Source: CAJQQY01 sp964564545
GTDB lineage: Bacteria > Bacteroidota > Bacteroidia > Chitinophagales > Saprospiraceae
Assembly: GCA_964564545.1 (NCBI GenBank)
Contig: CAZMBP010000125.1
Span: 1 to 64,000 of the forward strand
DNA length: 64,000 nucleotides
Direction: 5' to 3'
The notes under the pieces are model-generated. The model had not been told where the DNA came from. It saw only the letters and a list, made by a program, of their open reading frames with translations, and did no database searches. A program made the translations under genes and the position numbers. This document shows positions 16,119 to 24,552 of the stretch, piece after piece (the first letter of the stretch is position 1; each line of letters starts with the position of its first letter).

Positions 16119-17930
16119 CTAAAATGTCTGTAATTCAACTAGTTTTTGGTAAGCACCTTTTTTCTCTAAAAGAATTTCATGTCGGCCTCTTTCGATGATT
16201 TTTCCATCTTGCATTACGATGATTTCATCGGCATGTTGAATGGTCGAAAGTCGGTGAGCAATGACGATGGAAGTTCTATTTTTCATCAAGTGAGTCAGAG
16301 ACTGCTGAACCAATTTTTCAGATTCAGAGTCGAGAGCCGAAGTAGCTTCATCTAAAATTAGGATAGGTGGGTTTTTTAGAACAGCACGAGCGATAGTAAT
16401 TCGTTGACGTTGGCCTCCGCTAAGTTTGTTACCTCGGTCGCCAATATTAGTTTGGTAACCGTTTTCAGTTTCTAAAATAAAATCATGAGCATTTGCAATT
16501 TTGGCAGCTTCAATGACTTGTTCTTTCGAGATATTGTCTAGTCCAAAAACGATATTATTATATATCGTATCATTGAATAAGATTGCTTCTTGCGAAACGA
16601 TGCCCATTAGATGTCGAAGATCTTTTATTTTTAAATCTTTAATATTTTTTCCATCAATAAAAATTCCTCCTGAATTTACGTCGTAGAACCTAGGAAGCAA
16701 GTCAACCAAGGTACTTTTCCCTGCACCTGAAGCTCCAACTAGTGCAACGATTTTTCCTTTTGGAATTTTTAAGTCAACTTGATCTAAGATCTTTTTTTCA
16801 TCTTCTTGATAAAAGAAGTCAATATCTCGATATTCGATAGAGTGATTGAATTGTTGAATAGGTAAGGCATCTTTTTTCTCCTTGATCGTTTCTTCTGCAT
16901 TCAAAATATGATCAACTCGATCAACTGCAGCTGCTCCTTTTTGATAATTATAATATGCTTTGGAAAAAGATTTGGCAGGCTCAATCACATAGTAAAATGC
17001 CATTAAAAAAGCGAAGAAACTCTCTGCTCCAAGTGCTCCACTAAATACTTGTTTTGAGCCATACCATAATAAAATCGATACAACTGTAATACCTAAAAAC
17101 TCAGTTAGTGGGGAAGACAAATCTCTTCGCCAAAGTAAGTGGGTTAAGGTTTTTTTATAATCATTATTTTCCTTTTGGAATTTTCCTTCTTGATAATTTT
17201 CGGCATTAAAACCTTTGATAATTCGCAAGCCTGAAAGCCCTTCTTCAACTATTGAAACTAAATTGCCTAGTTTTTCTTGAACAGTTGAAGACTTCTTTTT
17301 TAACGTTTTTCCAATTCCTCCAATAATTATTACTGTAAAAATAATCAACACAAAAACGAATATTGTCAACGCAGGACTCAAATAAATCATCAATCCCAAA
17401 CACCCAAACATAATTAACGGTTCTCTAAAAAATGCTTCTAATACATTCAAAATACTCCACTCTACTTCCATCACATCAGTTGTAATTCTTGACATCAAAT
17501 CTCCTTTTTTTTCTTCTGAAAAATAGGAGAGAGGCAAGACCATCATTTTGGAAAATAGCTGTTGGCGAATATCACGAACGATTCCATTTCGTACTGGAGC
17601 CATAAAAAACAAGGAAAGATATCGGAACAGGTTTTTTAATAAGAAAATAGAAACAATAAAGATGCATATGTAAGCAAGTGCAACATCCTTGCTCTTCGTG
17701 TGCATCAAATTGCTAAACCAATATTTAGAATATCCAATTATACTTCCGACACTCCAAGTCAATTCGGGCTCCTGCATTACAGGTGCTTCGATGTCAAAAA
17801 GTATTTGTAAAAATGGAATAATCGCAGGAATAGTTACAATCGTAAACAATGCCATGAAGACATTGCAAATGATATTAAGAATGACGTTGCGGCGGTAAGG
17901 TTGAAGGTAGCGAAGGAGTTTGCGAAGCAT
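16119..17930 (-). CDS. ABC exporter, fused permease/ATPase (MsbA/lipid A-type)
   Basis: A 603-residue half-transporter. The N-terminal part has about six membrane segments of the ABC exporter type 1 fold (residues about 15-320). The C-terminal ATPase shows Walker A GASGAGKST, the Q-loop region GIVSQEAILFNDT, the signature LSGGQRQR, Walker B ILILDEATSALD and a switch histidine in IVIAHRLST. There is no C39 peptidase domain, so it is not a bacteriocin maturase. Closest in kind are MsbA-like lipid or multidrug exporters, which work as homodimers in the inner membrane. It lies 64 bp downstream of porD in the same direction, separated by a hairpin repeat. Confidence 0.9.
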   Translation of the reverse strand: MLRKLLRYLQPYRRNVILNIICNVFMALFTIVTIPAIIPFLQILFDIEAPVMQEPELTWSVGSIIGYSKYWFSNLMHTKSKDVALAYICIFIVSIFLLKNLFRYLSLFFMAPVRNGIVRDIRQQLFSKMMVLPLSYFSEEKKGDLMSRITTDVMEVEWSILNVLEAFFREPLIMFGCLGLMIYLSPALTIFVFVLIIFTVIIIGGIGKTLKKKSSTVQEKLGNLVSIVEEGLSGLRIIKGFNAENYQEGKFQKENNDYKKTLTHLLWRRDLSSPLTEFLGITVVSILLWYGSKQVFSGALGAESFFAFLMAFYYVIEPAKSFSKAYYNYQKGAAAVDRVDHILNAEETIKEKKDALPIQQFNHSIEYRDIDFFYQEDEKKILDQVDLKIPKGKIVALVGASGAGKSTLVDLLPRFYDVNSGGIFIDGKNIKDLKIKDLRHLMGIVSQEAILFNDTIYNNIVFGLDNISKEQVIEAAKIANAHDFILETENGYQTNIGDRGNKLSGGQRQRITIARAVLKNPPILILDEATSALDSESEKLVQQSLTHLMKNRTSIVIAHRLSTIQHADEIIVMQDGKIIERGRHEILLEKKGAYQKLVELQTF

Positions 17931-17933
17931 TGA

Positions 17934-17988
17934 GGTTAACGGTTAACGGTTAACGGTGAATGGTTAACTGTTAACCATTCACCGTTAA
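17934..17988. repeat. Inverted repeat, TTAACGGTGAATG family, copy 1, with GGTTAAC tandem
   Basis: A perfect 18-bp stem TTAACGGTGAATGGTTAA / TTAACCATTCACCGTTAA (17950-17988) with a CTG loop. Directly before it on the forward strand GGTTAAC is repeated three times in tandem (17934-17954). It fills the gap between porD and the ABC gene, ending 3 nt from the ABC start codon. The same arm recurs at 43534-43580. Confidence 0.85.
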
Positions 17989-17993
17989 AAAAG

Positions 17994-18896
17994 TTATTTT
18001 CCAATTCGTCTGTATTCGTTAGCATTAGAAGCATCAATTCGAACCATGATTTTGTGAAAATCATCTTTTTCTAGTTTCGTTCCTTGCTTGAATATTTCGA
18101 TGAGTTCATCTCTTTTACTATTAGCAAACATTTGCATAATCATAGAAGCTGGATAATTTCGATTAACATCTTTCATGGTAGTGATTGCTTCCATTACTTT
18201 TGCTCGTGCAGCAGTTGGATCTAAGTGCATATAATCCAATCCTTCTCGGTGATATTTGTACATAGACATTCGATAATCTCTAATTCGAGGACTGGTCAAA
18301 TTTTCGATGATCCAATATCTATTTCTGTTACCATCAATTTGTCTCCAACCTGGAAAAGCGGAAGCTGCATTTTGGGGAACACTCTGAATAATATCTTGAC
18401 AAATTCGAAAATATGGATCTCCTCCAAGTGGAGAAAAAGAATCATAATCCATTCCTAGAATTAAATTTACATAATATCCTAATAGTGCACTTAAGTTATC
18501 TTGAAATAAATTTTTACTAAAAACAATTGGTTGAAATGGTTCATAATTAAAAACTACATCTTTATCTACGTGATTCAAAAGAGGTGTTTCTTCACTACTT
18601 CCAAAAATTGGTCGAGTTGATTGGATCGCTAGATTGGCTCTAAAGGAAGTTTGAGAAATTTCTTCTTCGATAGTTAATTGAATTTGACACTTGATTCTTT
18701 CCTCTTGTTCATAAACATCTTCCGTCCATTTTCGATTATTCAAAAATTCTTGGATACTAGTTTCCATATCTGCGAAAACTTTAGGATCTACGTTTTGAAT
18801 TTTAGGTGTATTAATTTTTACATCAAAAAGTAATTCTTGAGCAAACGAGAATTGGCTCAAAAAAATCACGAAAGCTAAAAGGAGAATTTTTTTCAT
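17994..18896 (-). CDS. porD: T9SS-associated protein PorD (DUF4835)
   Basis: About 300 residues. The ATG at 18896 is chosen because it starts a clean signal peptide (MKKILLLAFVIFLSQFSFA); an upstream ATG at 18929 would add a charged stretch. The mature sequence matches DUF4835: QELLFDVKINTPKIQN, DMETSIQEFLNNRKWT, the NYVNLILGMDYDSFSPLGGDPYF-type block (here YYVNLILGMDYDSF), and NRYWIIENLTSPRIRDYR. In Flavobacteria and relatives this gene follows coaBC and its product has been linked to type IX secretion as PorD. The same order is kept here. The T9SS link fits the sorting domains found elsewhere in the window. It is periplasmic or outer-membrane associated by its signal. Confidence 0.85.
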   Translation of the reverse strand: MKKILLLAFVIFLSQFSFAQELLFDVKINTPKIQNVDPKVFADMETSIQEFLNNRKWTEDVYEQEERIKCQIQLTIEEEISQTSFRANLAIQSTRPIFGSSEETPLLNHVDKDVVFNYEPFQPIVFSKNLFQDNLSALLGYYVNLILGMDYDSFSPLGGDPYFRICQDIIQSVPQNAASAFPGWRQIDGNRNRYWIIENLTSPRIRDYRMSMYKYHREGLDYMHLDPTAARAKVMEAITTMKDVNRNYPASMIMQMFANSKRDELIEIFKQGTKLEKDDFHKIMVRIDASNANEYRRIGK

Positions 18897-18932
18897 TTTA
18901 AAAATTATTTTGTGTTGTTCAGACAACAAATT

Positions 18933-20123
18933 TTATTCAATCATTGAGACAATTTCATCTACAATATCAATTGCCACTTTTGTCTTAGATTTTAACTCAA
19001 AATCCTTCATCTTATTGTCTTTTCGAAGGATAGTAATTTTGTTAGTATCAACTGCGAAACCAGCACCTTTATCTTGTAACGAGTTTAAAACAATAAAGTC
19101 GAATTTTTTTCGCTCTAATTTTCCTTTAGCATTTTCGATTTCATTGTTGGTTTCCAACGCAAAACCAATAAGTAATTGATTATCTCTTTTTTGTTTACCA
19201 AGAGTTGCAGCAATATCTGTGGTTTTTTCTAACTCGATAGTTAGTGTTTTGTCTTTTTTCTTAATTTTCTCATCGGCCACATTTACTGGGCGATAATCGG
19301 CAACTGCTGCTGCTAAAATAGAAATATCGCTTTTTTCAAAATGACTTTGAGCTGCTTCGTACATTGATTGGGCATTAGTCACTCGAATAGTTTCGATATT
19401 TGGATGTTGAATTTTTAGGGAAGATGGACCTAAAATTAATTTGACCTTAGCACCTCTTTCTGCTAATTCTTTAGCTAGAGCAACTCCCATTTTTCCACTT
19501 GATCTATTTCCAATAAATCGAACTGGATCAATTGGTTCGTAGGTTGGACCAGCTGTGATAAGTGCGTTTTTATTAGCTAAATCCTCTTTTTGAGAAAAAT
19601 ATTTTTCCAAAGTTTCAACGATAAATTCAGGTTCTGCCATTCTTCCATTTCCAACTAATCCACTTGCTAATTCGCCATGTGCTACATCTATTAATTGGTT
19701 TCCATAAGATTGTAACTTTTGTACATTGCCAACTGTCGAAGGATGTAACCACATATCCAAATCCATAGCTGGAGCAAAAAACACCGGGCATCTTGCCGAT
19801 AGATAAGTAGCAACAATTACATTGTCTGCAATCCCATTAGCTAATTTTGCCAAAGTAGTAGCAGTAGTAGGAGCAATAATCATTGCATCTGCCCAAAGTC
19901 CTAATTCGACATGATTATTCCAACTTTCTTCAGAGCTAACTTGAGTATGAACTGGTCTTTTGGAAAGTGTAGAAAGTGTAAGTGGAGTAATAAATTGAGT
20001 GGCAGCCTCGGTCATCAAAATTTGAACTTCAGCTCCTGATTTAATCAATAGACGAGTGAGAAATGCTGCTTTGTAAGCTGCAATACTGCCTGAAATGCCG
20101 AGGATGATTTTTTTTCCGACCAT
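18933..20123 (-). CDS. coaBC: Bifunctional phosphopantothenoylcysteine decarboxylase/phosphopantothenate-cysteine ligase
   Basis: A 396-residue cytoplasmic enzyme that makes 4'-phosphopantetheine for coenzyme A. The N-terminal flavodoxin-like CoaC half begins KKIILGISGSIAAYKA and contains the catalytic-histidine motif NNHVELGLWADAMIIAPTT. It also has the substrate clamp PAMDLDMW. The CoaB half starts near residue 185 with ALITAGPTYEPIDPVRFI and GNRSSGKMG, and has AAAVADYRP and a K-x-K-K stretch. The length is standard. It lies 36 bp before porD and about 120 bp after rpoZ, with a terminator-like hairpin between rpoZ and coaBC. Confidence 0.97.
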   Translation of the reverse strand: MVGKKIILGISGSIAAYKAAFLTRLLIKSGAEVQILMTEAATQFITPLTLSTLSKRPVHTQVSSEESWNNHVELGLWADAMIIAPTTATTLAKLANGIADNVIVATYLSARCPVFFAPAMDLDMWLHPSTVGNVQKLQSYGNQLIDVAHGELASGLVGNGRMAEPEFIVETLEKYFSQKEDLANKNALITAGPTYEPIDPVRFIGNRSSGKMGVALAKELAERGAKVKLILGPSSLKIQHPNIETIRVTNAQSMYEAAQSHFEKSDISILAAAVADYRPVNVADEKIKKKDKTLTIELEKTTDIAATLGKQKRDNQLLIGFALETNNEIENAKGKLERKKFDFIVLNSLQDKGAGFAVDTNKITILRKDNKMKDFELKSKTKVAIDIVDEIVSMIE

Positions 20124-20179
20124 AAATTGTAGGGGGAGTTATTTAATAAGAATGTTCCAAAACACTTTTAACTACAAAT

Positions 20180-20220
20180 AAAAAATGATGAATGACCACA
20201 TAGGAAATTCATCATTTTTT
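20180..20220 (-). terminator. Hairpin between rpoZ and coaBC
   Basis: A perfect 14-bp stem AAAAAATGATGAAT / ATTCATCATTTTTT with a 13-nt loop and T runs on both sides. It could stop or attenuate transcription from the bamD-rpoZ unit before coaBC. Confidence 0.65.
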
Positions 20221-20241
20221 ATTTAATATTCATCGTAATAA

Positions 20242-20586
20242 TTAAAAGGCTTTTTTATCTCCACCATCTTTATAACGATAAGAAATTTCGCCATTTGCAA
20301 ATTCATCAGCAGCAATTAAAACTGGGTTTGGTAACCGCTCATAGAATTTAGAAATCTCGATTTGTTCTTTGTTTTCGTGAATTTCTTCGATGGTATCAGA
20401 GTTAACCGCAAATTCATCTAACTTGCTCGTCAATTCTAATTTTAAATCAACAGCTACTCGTGAAGCTCTTTTGCTAATGATATTTAGCGCTTCATAAATA
20501 TTGTCAGATTCACCGATAAAATCTTTGATAGAACGTGCTTGAATATTAGCTTCAAGACCTTGAACTTTGGATTTGATATCTGTCAT
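20242..20586 (-). CDS. rpoZ: DNA-directed RNA polymerase omega subunit-like protein
   Basis: A 114-residue protein of the RpoZ/Rpb6-like family in its Bacteroidota form. The conserved helix reads NIYEALNIISKRASRVAVDLK, cut here by short blocks: the family's repeated I-x-KRA-R motif is visible. It continues with a loosely conserved segment and ends FANGEISYRYKDGG. Omega helps fold and assemble the beta' subunit. Its start overlaps the end of bamD by 35 bp, which implies translational coupling; this bamD-rpoZ-coaBC-porD order is a known syntenic block in Bacteroidota and supports the call. Confidence 0.9.
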   Translation of the reverse strand: MTDIKSKVQGLEANIQARSIKDFIGESDNIYEALNIISKRASRVAVDLKLELTSKLDEFAVNSDTIEEIHENKEQIEISKFYERLPNPVLIAADEFANGEISYRYKDGGDKKAF

Positions 20587-21391
20587 TTTCTAATTGTTTT
20601 AATTTTTTAGTAGTGTTTTTAAAAATCGAATCTGCCTCTTTTCTGTATTTACTTGCGGTATATTTGCCAACAAATTTCTTATAATATTTCAATGTAGTAT
20701 TGTATCGTTCTGCTTGTTTGCTAAAGATACTATTTTGAGCTAACAAGTAATTTCCTTTCAAAATCAAAAATCTTACTCTTTCTGCATCTGGAGATTCTGG
20801 AAAATCTTTTAACAAGTTTTCAAACGAAGTTGTTGCGGCTTGATATTGTCTTAGGTCGTAGTATAATTCTCCTTCCGCAAATGCTTTTTTCTCCATTTTT
20901 CGACGCATAACGTCAATCAATTTATTACATTCTGCTACTCTTTCGCTTGTTGGATAAGTGTTTACAAACAATTGAAACTGCTCAATTGCTTTAGCTGAAT
21001 AGGTTTGATCCAATCGGTAACTAGGTGAAAGTTGATAATTGGAAAAGCCAATCATAAATTCAGCTTCTTCTCTATACGTGCTATTTGGGAAAGTGGTCGT
21101 AAAATTTTTATAATAATAGGATGCCAATACATATCTTTTTAAATAAAAATGTGTGTTGGAATAGTAAAAATATACTTTTTCTGCCTCCACTTTTCCTCTC
21201 AAATTATTAATGATTAGTTCGAAAAGATTTTGAGCTTTTAAGTACTCCTCAGCTTCGTAATATTCATAGGCTTTCTTGTAGATTAAGTCTACATCTCCTC
21301 CTGCTCTTAACTTTTCAAAATCACTTTTACATGAACTGAAAAATATAAATCCGACGGCCAATAATATGGGAAAAATTAACTTTATTTTCAT
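20552..21391 (-). CDS. bamD: Outer membrane assembly lipoprotein BamD
   Basis: A 279-residue TPR lipoprotein of the BAM complex, which folds beta-barrel proteins into the outer membrane. The signal peptide ends in a lipobox FFSSC (cysteine near residue 20). Tetratricopeptide-like repeats follow: YKKAYEYYEAEEYLKAQNLF, YYKNFTTTFPNSTYREEAEF, AIEQFQLFVNTYPTSERV, AATTSFENLLKDFPESPDA. The C-terminus is highly basic (KNTTKKLKQLENDRYQ). The length is typical of Bacteroidota BamD. A TAATTTTG promoter box lies only 8 nt upstream of the ATG, so the mRNA may be nearly leaderless. It is the first gene of the block rpoZ-coaBC-porD. Confidence 0.93.
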   Translation of the reverse strand: MKIKLIFPILLAVGFIFFSSCKSDFEKLRAGGDVDLIYKKAYEYYEAEEYLKAQNLFELIINNLRGKVEAEKVYFYYSNTHFYLKRYVLASYYYKNFTTTFPNSTYREEAEFMIGFSNYQLSPSYRLDQTYSAKAIEQFQLFVNTYPTSERVAECNKLIDVMRRKMEKKAFAEGELYYDLRQYQAATTSFENLLKDFPESPDAERVRFLILKGNYLLAQNSIFSKQAERYNTTLKYYKKFVGKYTASKYRKEADSIFKNTTKKLKQLENDRYQIQSSRS

Positions 21392-21398
21392 AAGTGCG

Positions 21399-21406
21399 CA
21401 AAATTA
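21399..21406 (-). promoter_or_regulatory. -7 promoter box for bamD
   Basis: The reverse-strand sequence TAATTTTG matches TAnnTTTG and ends 7 nt before the bamD ATG at 21391. Transcription would begin at or very close to the start codon, giving a leaderless or nearly leaderless message. Confidence 0.6.
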
Positions 21407-21583
21407 CAATTTTTTATCTAAAAAATGAATGTTTTTCTGCTCTATTAAACGGAGCTAATTAAAGGAATCGTTGGTGATTTATGATGTTTTTGATAAAAAA
21501 AACTTGTTTTAATCATAATTAGGAAAGAGTTAAGGTATGCTTTGTCTCTACAGTAGATTCGATTCTTTGATTTTTACAAAAAA

Positions 21584-21615
21584 ATCCTGCTTCCAGATTT
21601 CTCTAAAAGCAGGAT
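21584..21615. terminator. Terminator for the DUF4412-like gene
   Basis: A 9-bp stem ATCCTGCTT / AAGCAGGAT with a 14-nt loop, A/T runs on both sides. It lies 27 bp beyond the stop of the reverse-strand gene at 21642. Confidence 0.75.
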
Positions 21616-21641
21616 CTTTTTATTAAAATCGAGGACTAAAA

Positions 21642-22409
21642 TTACATTCCTCCTCCCATTTTCTGAAGGTCATCCATGTCCATTTTTTCATAACCGGTCG
21701 TATCCAATTTGAAAATACTTTTATCTACAGAATCTTCAATTTTTGTAGCTGCGAAAGTGATTGAACCACCTTTCCCTTTTTCACCACCTGAGATAGTGAT
21801 TTCCAAAGGCATTTCTTTTAATTTCAATTCAGGAGCTCCAGAAGATTTCATGCTATCCATCATTGATTGTGGGTATTTGATGGCATTAGTAACATAAGCA
21901 GAAATCTTAATGTTATTATCTTTAGCTTCTTTGTTATTGATAATGATATTAGCTTTATAGCAATCGTAACCTGAGATGTTTTTCTTATCCTTTTTATTAT
22001 AAGTTACATCATAATCAAATTCATCATCTGAATCCTTAGTTTTCTCTTGTGCTTCCTTAGCTTTCTTTTCCATTTCTGCAAAGTCATCGGCTTTTAATTC
22101 TGTCATCATTTTATTTCCCATAGCGTCGATTAACATCAACATATCTTTAGGGGCAGTTTTGAATAACATTTGCATTTTCATCATTCCTCCCATCACATCT
22201 CCTGTAATTAAAGATTGATCTTTAGTAAAGGCGATATTCATTGTTGCAGTTTTGAACATTTGAAGTTGAGGTGCTGCAGATGGATCGTCTACTTGTAAAT
22301 CAGTAATTCCAATAGTAATACTACCTTCTTTAAGTTCTTTTTGGGCAGATACATTTTGCATTCCTGCAACTAAAAATACGAAAAGAAAGAGTCCAATAAA
22401 TTTTTTCAT
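21642..22409 (-). CDS. Secreted DUF4412-like protein
   Basis: A 255-residue exported protein with signal peptide MKKFIGLFLFVFLVAGMQNV ending SAQ (about residue 23). The mature part has the DUF4412/GLPGLI-like plan: an early strand EGSITIGITD, a methionine-rich middle (GGMMKMQMLF, MLMLIDAMGNKMMTEL), an acidic low-complexity hinge, then the NISGYDCYKANIIIN motif, in which a GY-x-C-K core is typical. A closing block follows, with SIFKLDTTGYEKMDM. The protein is unusually rich in methionine, with 20 or more Met, which might bind metal; that is speculation. Function of the family is unknown. A single-gene unit with its own promoter and terminator. Confidence 0.8.
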   Translation of the reverse strand: MKKFIGLFLFVFLVAGMQNVSAQKELKEGSITIGITDLQVDDPSAAPQLQMFKTATMNIAFTKDQSLITGDVMGGMMKMQMLFKTAPKDMLMLIDAMGNKMMTELKADDFAEMEKKAKEAQEKTKDSDDEFDYDVTYNKKDKKNISGYDCYKANIIINNKEAKDNNIKISAYVTNAIKYPQSMMDSMKSSGAPELKLKEMPLEITISGGEKGKGGSITFAATKIEDSVDKSIFKLDTTGYEKMDMDDLQKMGGGM

Positions 22410-22501
22410 GTTTAATATTTTTGAAATTTGAAAATTATTATTTTTTGTAAATAGGATAGGATGATCTAGTTAATAACGGTTTTTATATAAAATTACGTGT
22501 A

Positions 22502-22509
22502 CAAATATA
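22502..22509 (-). promoter_or_regulatory. -7 promoter box for the DUF4412-like gene
   Basis: TATATTTG on the reverse strand, a full match to TAnnTTTG, 93 nt before the ATG at 22409; this predicts a leader of about 85 nt. Confidence 0.55.
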
Positions 22510-22631
22510 AGTTCATTTTTTTTTGGAAAAAATACTCAAAAATGAGTTTAGTATATAAAATCAAATGATTCATCTATTTGACGGAGATATCACAGAAAGT
22601 AATGGATTTCAAAAAACATTCCTTATTCGTT

Positions 22632-23480
22632 TTATACATTTTTCAAATAAGTGAAGTTTTTATTGGCGAGAGCCATTTCAACACCTTGTTCGTCAAATTT
22701 ATTTTTAATGCTTTCCATGACATCACAAGTTAATTCGTAAGCTTTTCCTGCATCTATTGCCCAAGTCCAAGTTTTAATGATTATGCCAATATTGGTGAAA
22801 CCAACTACTCTTACAGGAACTTTGGGTTTTCCCATTTCGATATCCTCTGGAGTCCGATTATCGAGAAAGAGCGGATGTTTAGCAATTTCTTCTTGGATGA
22901 TGGTTCTGATCAAATCAATACTAGAATCCATCGCTACGTTGAACTCAATTGGGCGAACAATTTTATCATTGGTAAAGTCAAAATTGACTAGAATCTCATC
23001 ACTAATAACGGTATTAGGAATAATGATTCTTCTATTTTCAAAGTCTCGAATAACCGTATGTCGCAGAGTAATATCCTCCACAAATCCTTGCATCTTATCT
23101 CTAATCAACAACCGATCATTCACTCGAAATGGTTTGAAAATAATGATAAATAAACCACTAATAATATTACTTAAAGCATGTTGTGAGGCAAAACCTGCAG
23201 CAACTGCCAAAATCCCTGCACCTGCTAATAATGAATTGGCAACTTGCCTCATCTGAGGAATTTCGTAAAAAGCCCAACTAAATCCGACTAAGTAAATAAT
23301 AGCACTCATGGCATGTCCTACAAATTTGTAATTAGTAGGATCATTATGCATAATTCGAGCGGAATGTTTAATGAAATTGTTATATAGTTTTCGGAAAATA
23401 AAAGCTAGAATTATCGTTGCAATAAATATGATAATAGGCGCTGATATTTTTAAAACGTAATTCAAAATAGCGTCTTCCAT
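22632..23480 (-). CDS. MscS-family mechanosensitive ion channel
   Basis: A 282-residue inner-membrane protein. Three membrane segments precede the conserved pore helix GAGILAVAAGFASQHALSNI and the MscS beta domain with GLFIIIFKPFRVND, GFVEDITLRHTVIRDFENR and IIIPNTVIS. The C-terminal alpha/beta part is shortened compared with classical MscS but typical of small bacterial homologues. These channels open on membrane tension and release solutes during osmotic downshock. It is preceded by the LpxL-like acyltransferase in the same direction, with a 72-bp gap, and is likely co-transcribed with it. No promoter box was seen in that gap. Confidence 0.93.
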   Translation of the reverse strand: MEDAILNYVLKISAPIIIFIATIILAFIFRKLYNNFIKHSARIMHNDPTNYKFVGHAMSAIIYLVGFSWAFYEIPQMRQVANSLLAGAGILAVAAGFASQHALSNIISGLFIIIFKPFRVNDRLLIRDKMQGFVEDITLRHTVIRDFENRRIIIPNTVISDEILVNFDFTNDKIVRPIEFNVAMDSSIDLIRTIIQEEIAKHPLFLDNRTPEDIEMGKPKVPVRVVGFTNIGIIIKTWTWAIDAGKAYELTCDVMESIKNKFDEQGVEMALANKNFTYLKNV

Positions 23481-23552
23481 ATGAAACTTTTTTAATTCAT
23501 TAAAGTGTTGGTATTCAATTCTTTAGAGGTCATAATCTTGGATTCTAAAAAA

Positions 23553-24425
23553 CTATCGAGTTAGTTTCCATCGTTTATGTGACCAAAGCCAATCTTGCGG
23601 TTTTGCTAAAATTTGCTGTTCTAATTTACGCATATAAGCTTCTGTAATTTCTCCTTCAGAAGTCTCTCTTGGAGTATCAGTTATCTTCTCGAATTCCACT
23701 TCATAATATCCTCTTTTTACTCGATTAATTGCCATATTTAGAACTGGGTAATCCATACGTCGAGCCATTCGATCTCCTCCCCAAAGGCAAGCTGTTTTTT
23801 GATTTAAAAATTGAACCCAATCTGCTTTTTTTTCTGTATTTCTTGGAGGACTTTGATCGGCAATGTAAACGAAAAGTGCAGGTCGCTTATCCCAATTAGC
23901 AATGACTTTATTGGCTTTGTCGGGATAGAGAACCATCACATTTTCATGAGTTCTATACTTTTGAACATAGCGATCAAGGTATTTGTTTTTGATTCGAGCG
24001 ACTACTCCGACGGTGATGCATTTTAATTGTAAACTGATTCCTTGAACAGCCCACTCCCAATTTCCATAGTGGCTTGCCATACCGATTATGTTTTGCCCTT
24101 TGTCATAATATTCGTCAGCTACTTCAGGATTGACAAATTTATATCGCTTCAAAATTTCTGCGTCACTCATTGACATACCTTTGATTCCTTCAAGCAAAAT
24201 ATCGCAAAGATTTCTATAAGATTTTTCGATTAGTGAATTGATTTCGGATTCGCTTTTTTCGGGGAAAGAATGTTCTAAATTATCTTTCACTACTTTGATA
24301 CGATATTTTATCACTTTCAAAAATAGAAATCGCAATCCATCTGATAATCGATACAATAACCAAAATGGGATAATCGAAAAAAGAAAGACCATCACTCTAA
24401 AAAAAATATAGGATACTAATTGCAT
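23553..24425 (-). CDS. LpxL/HtrB-like lysophospholipid acyltransferase
   Basis: About 290 residues. The ATG at 24425 is preferred to a TTG at 24440 because the promoter box (24438-24445) overlaps that TTG. One N-terminal membrane anchor (YIFFRVMVFLFSIIPFWLLY) precedes the acyltransferase domain. The catalytic HX4E motif is seen in MASHYGNWEWA, followed by ARIKNKYLDRYVQKYR, and ALFVYIADQSPP supplies the family's D-Q motif. The C-terminus WLWSHKRWK is typical of LpxL/MsbB enzymes, which add secondary acyl chains to lipid A at the inner membrane. It may also serve ornithine or other lipid synthesis. The MsbA-like exporter at 16-18 kb could act later in the same pathway. Confidence 0.9.
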   Translation of the reverse strand: MQLVSYIFFRVMVFLFSIIPFWLLYRLSDGLRFLFLKVIKYRIKVVKDNLEHSFPEKSESEINSLIEKSYRNLCDILLEGIKGMSMSDAEILKRYKFVNPEVADEYYDKGQNIIGMASHYGNWEWAVQGISLQLKCITVGVVARIKNKYLDRYVQKYRTHENVMVLYPDKANKVIANWDKRPALFVYIADQSPPRNTEKKADWVQFLNQKTACLWGGDRMARRMDYPVLNMAINRVKRGYYEVEFEKITDTPRETSEGEITEAYMRKLEQQILAKPQDWLWSHKRWKLTR

Positions 24426-24437
24426 AGTTTTTTTTTG

Positions 24438-24445
24438 CAAAAATA
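24438..24445 (-). promoter_or_regulatory. -7 promoter box for the acyltransferase gene
   Basis: TATTTTTG on the reverse strand; it ends 12 nt before the ATG at 24425, so the leader is only a few nucleotides. Its position decides the start codon of that gene. Confidence 0.6.
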
Positions 24446-24552
24446 AACAACTTCAATACCTATTTATGTTTTTTGGAAAAGAAAGTAAGTCGTTGTTTTC
24501 AAATGGTGCTATTGTTTAATTACATTAGCAAAAAATAAATAAAAACTACTTT

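Noticed and set aside
16119..17930. Exporter for the small Gly-Gly peptide
   Set aside because: The ABC protein begins directly with the membrane domain and has no C39 peptidase; it lies 13 kb away next to porD.
22777..23256. Forward open frame of 159 codons
   Set aside because: It lies wholly antisense to the MscS channel gene, which has clear family motifs; a shadow frame.
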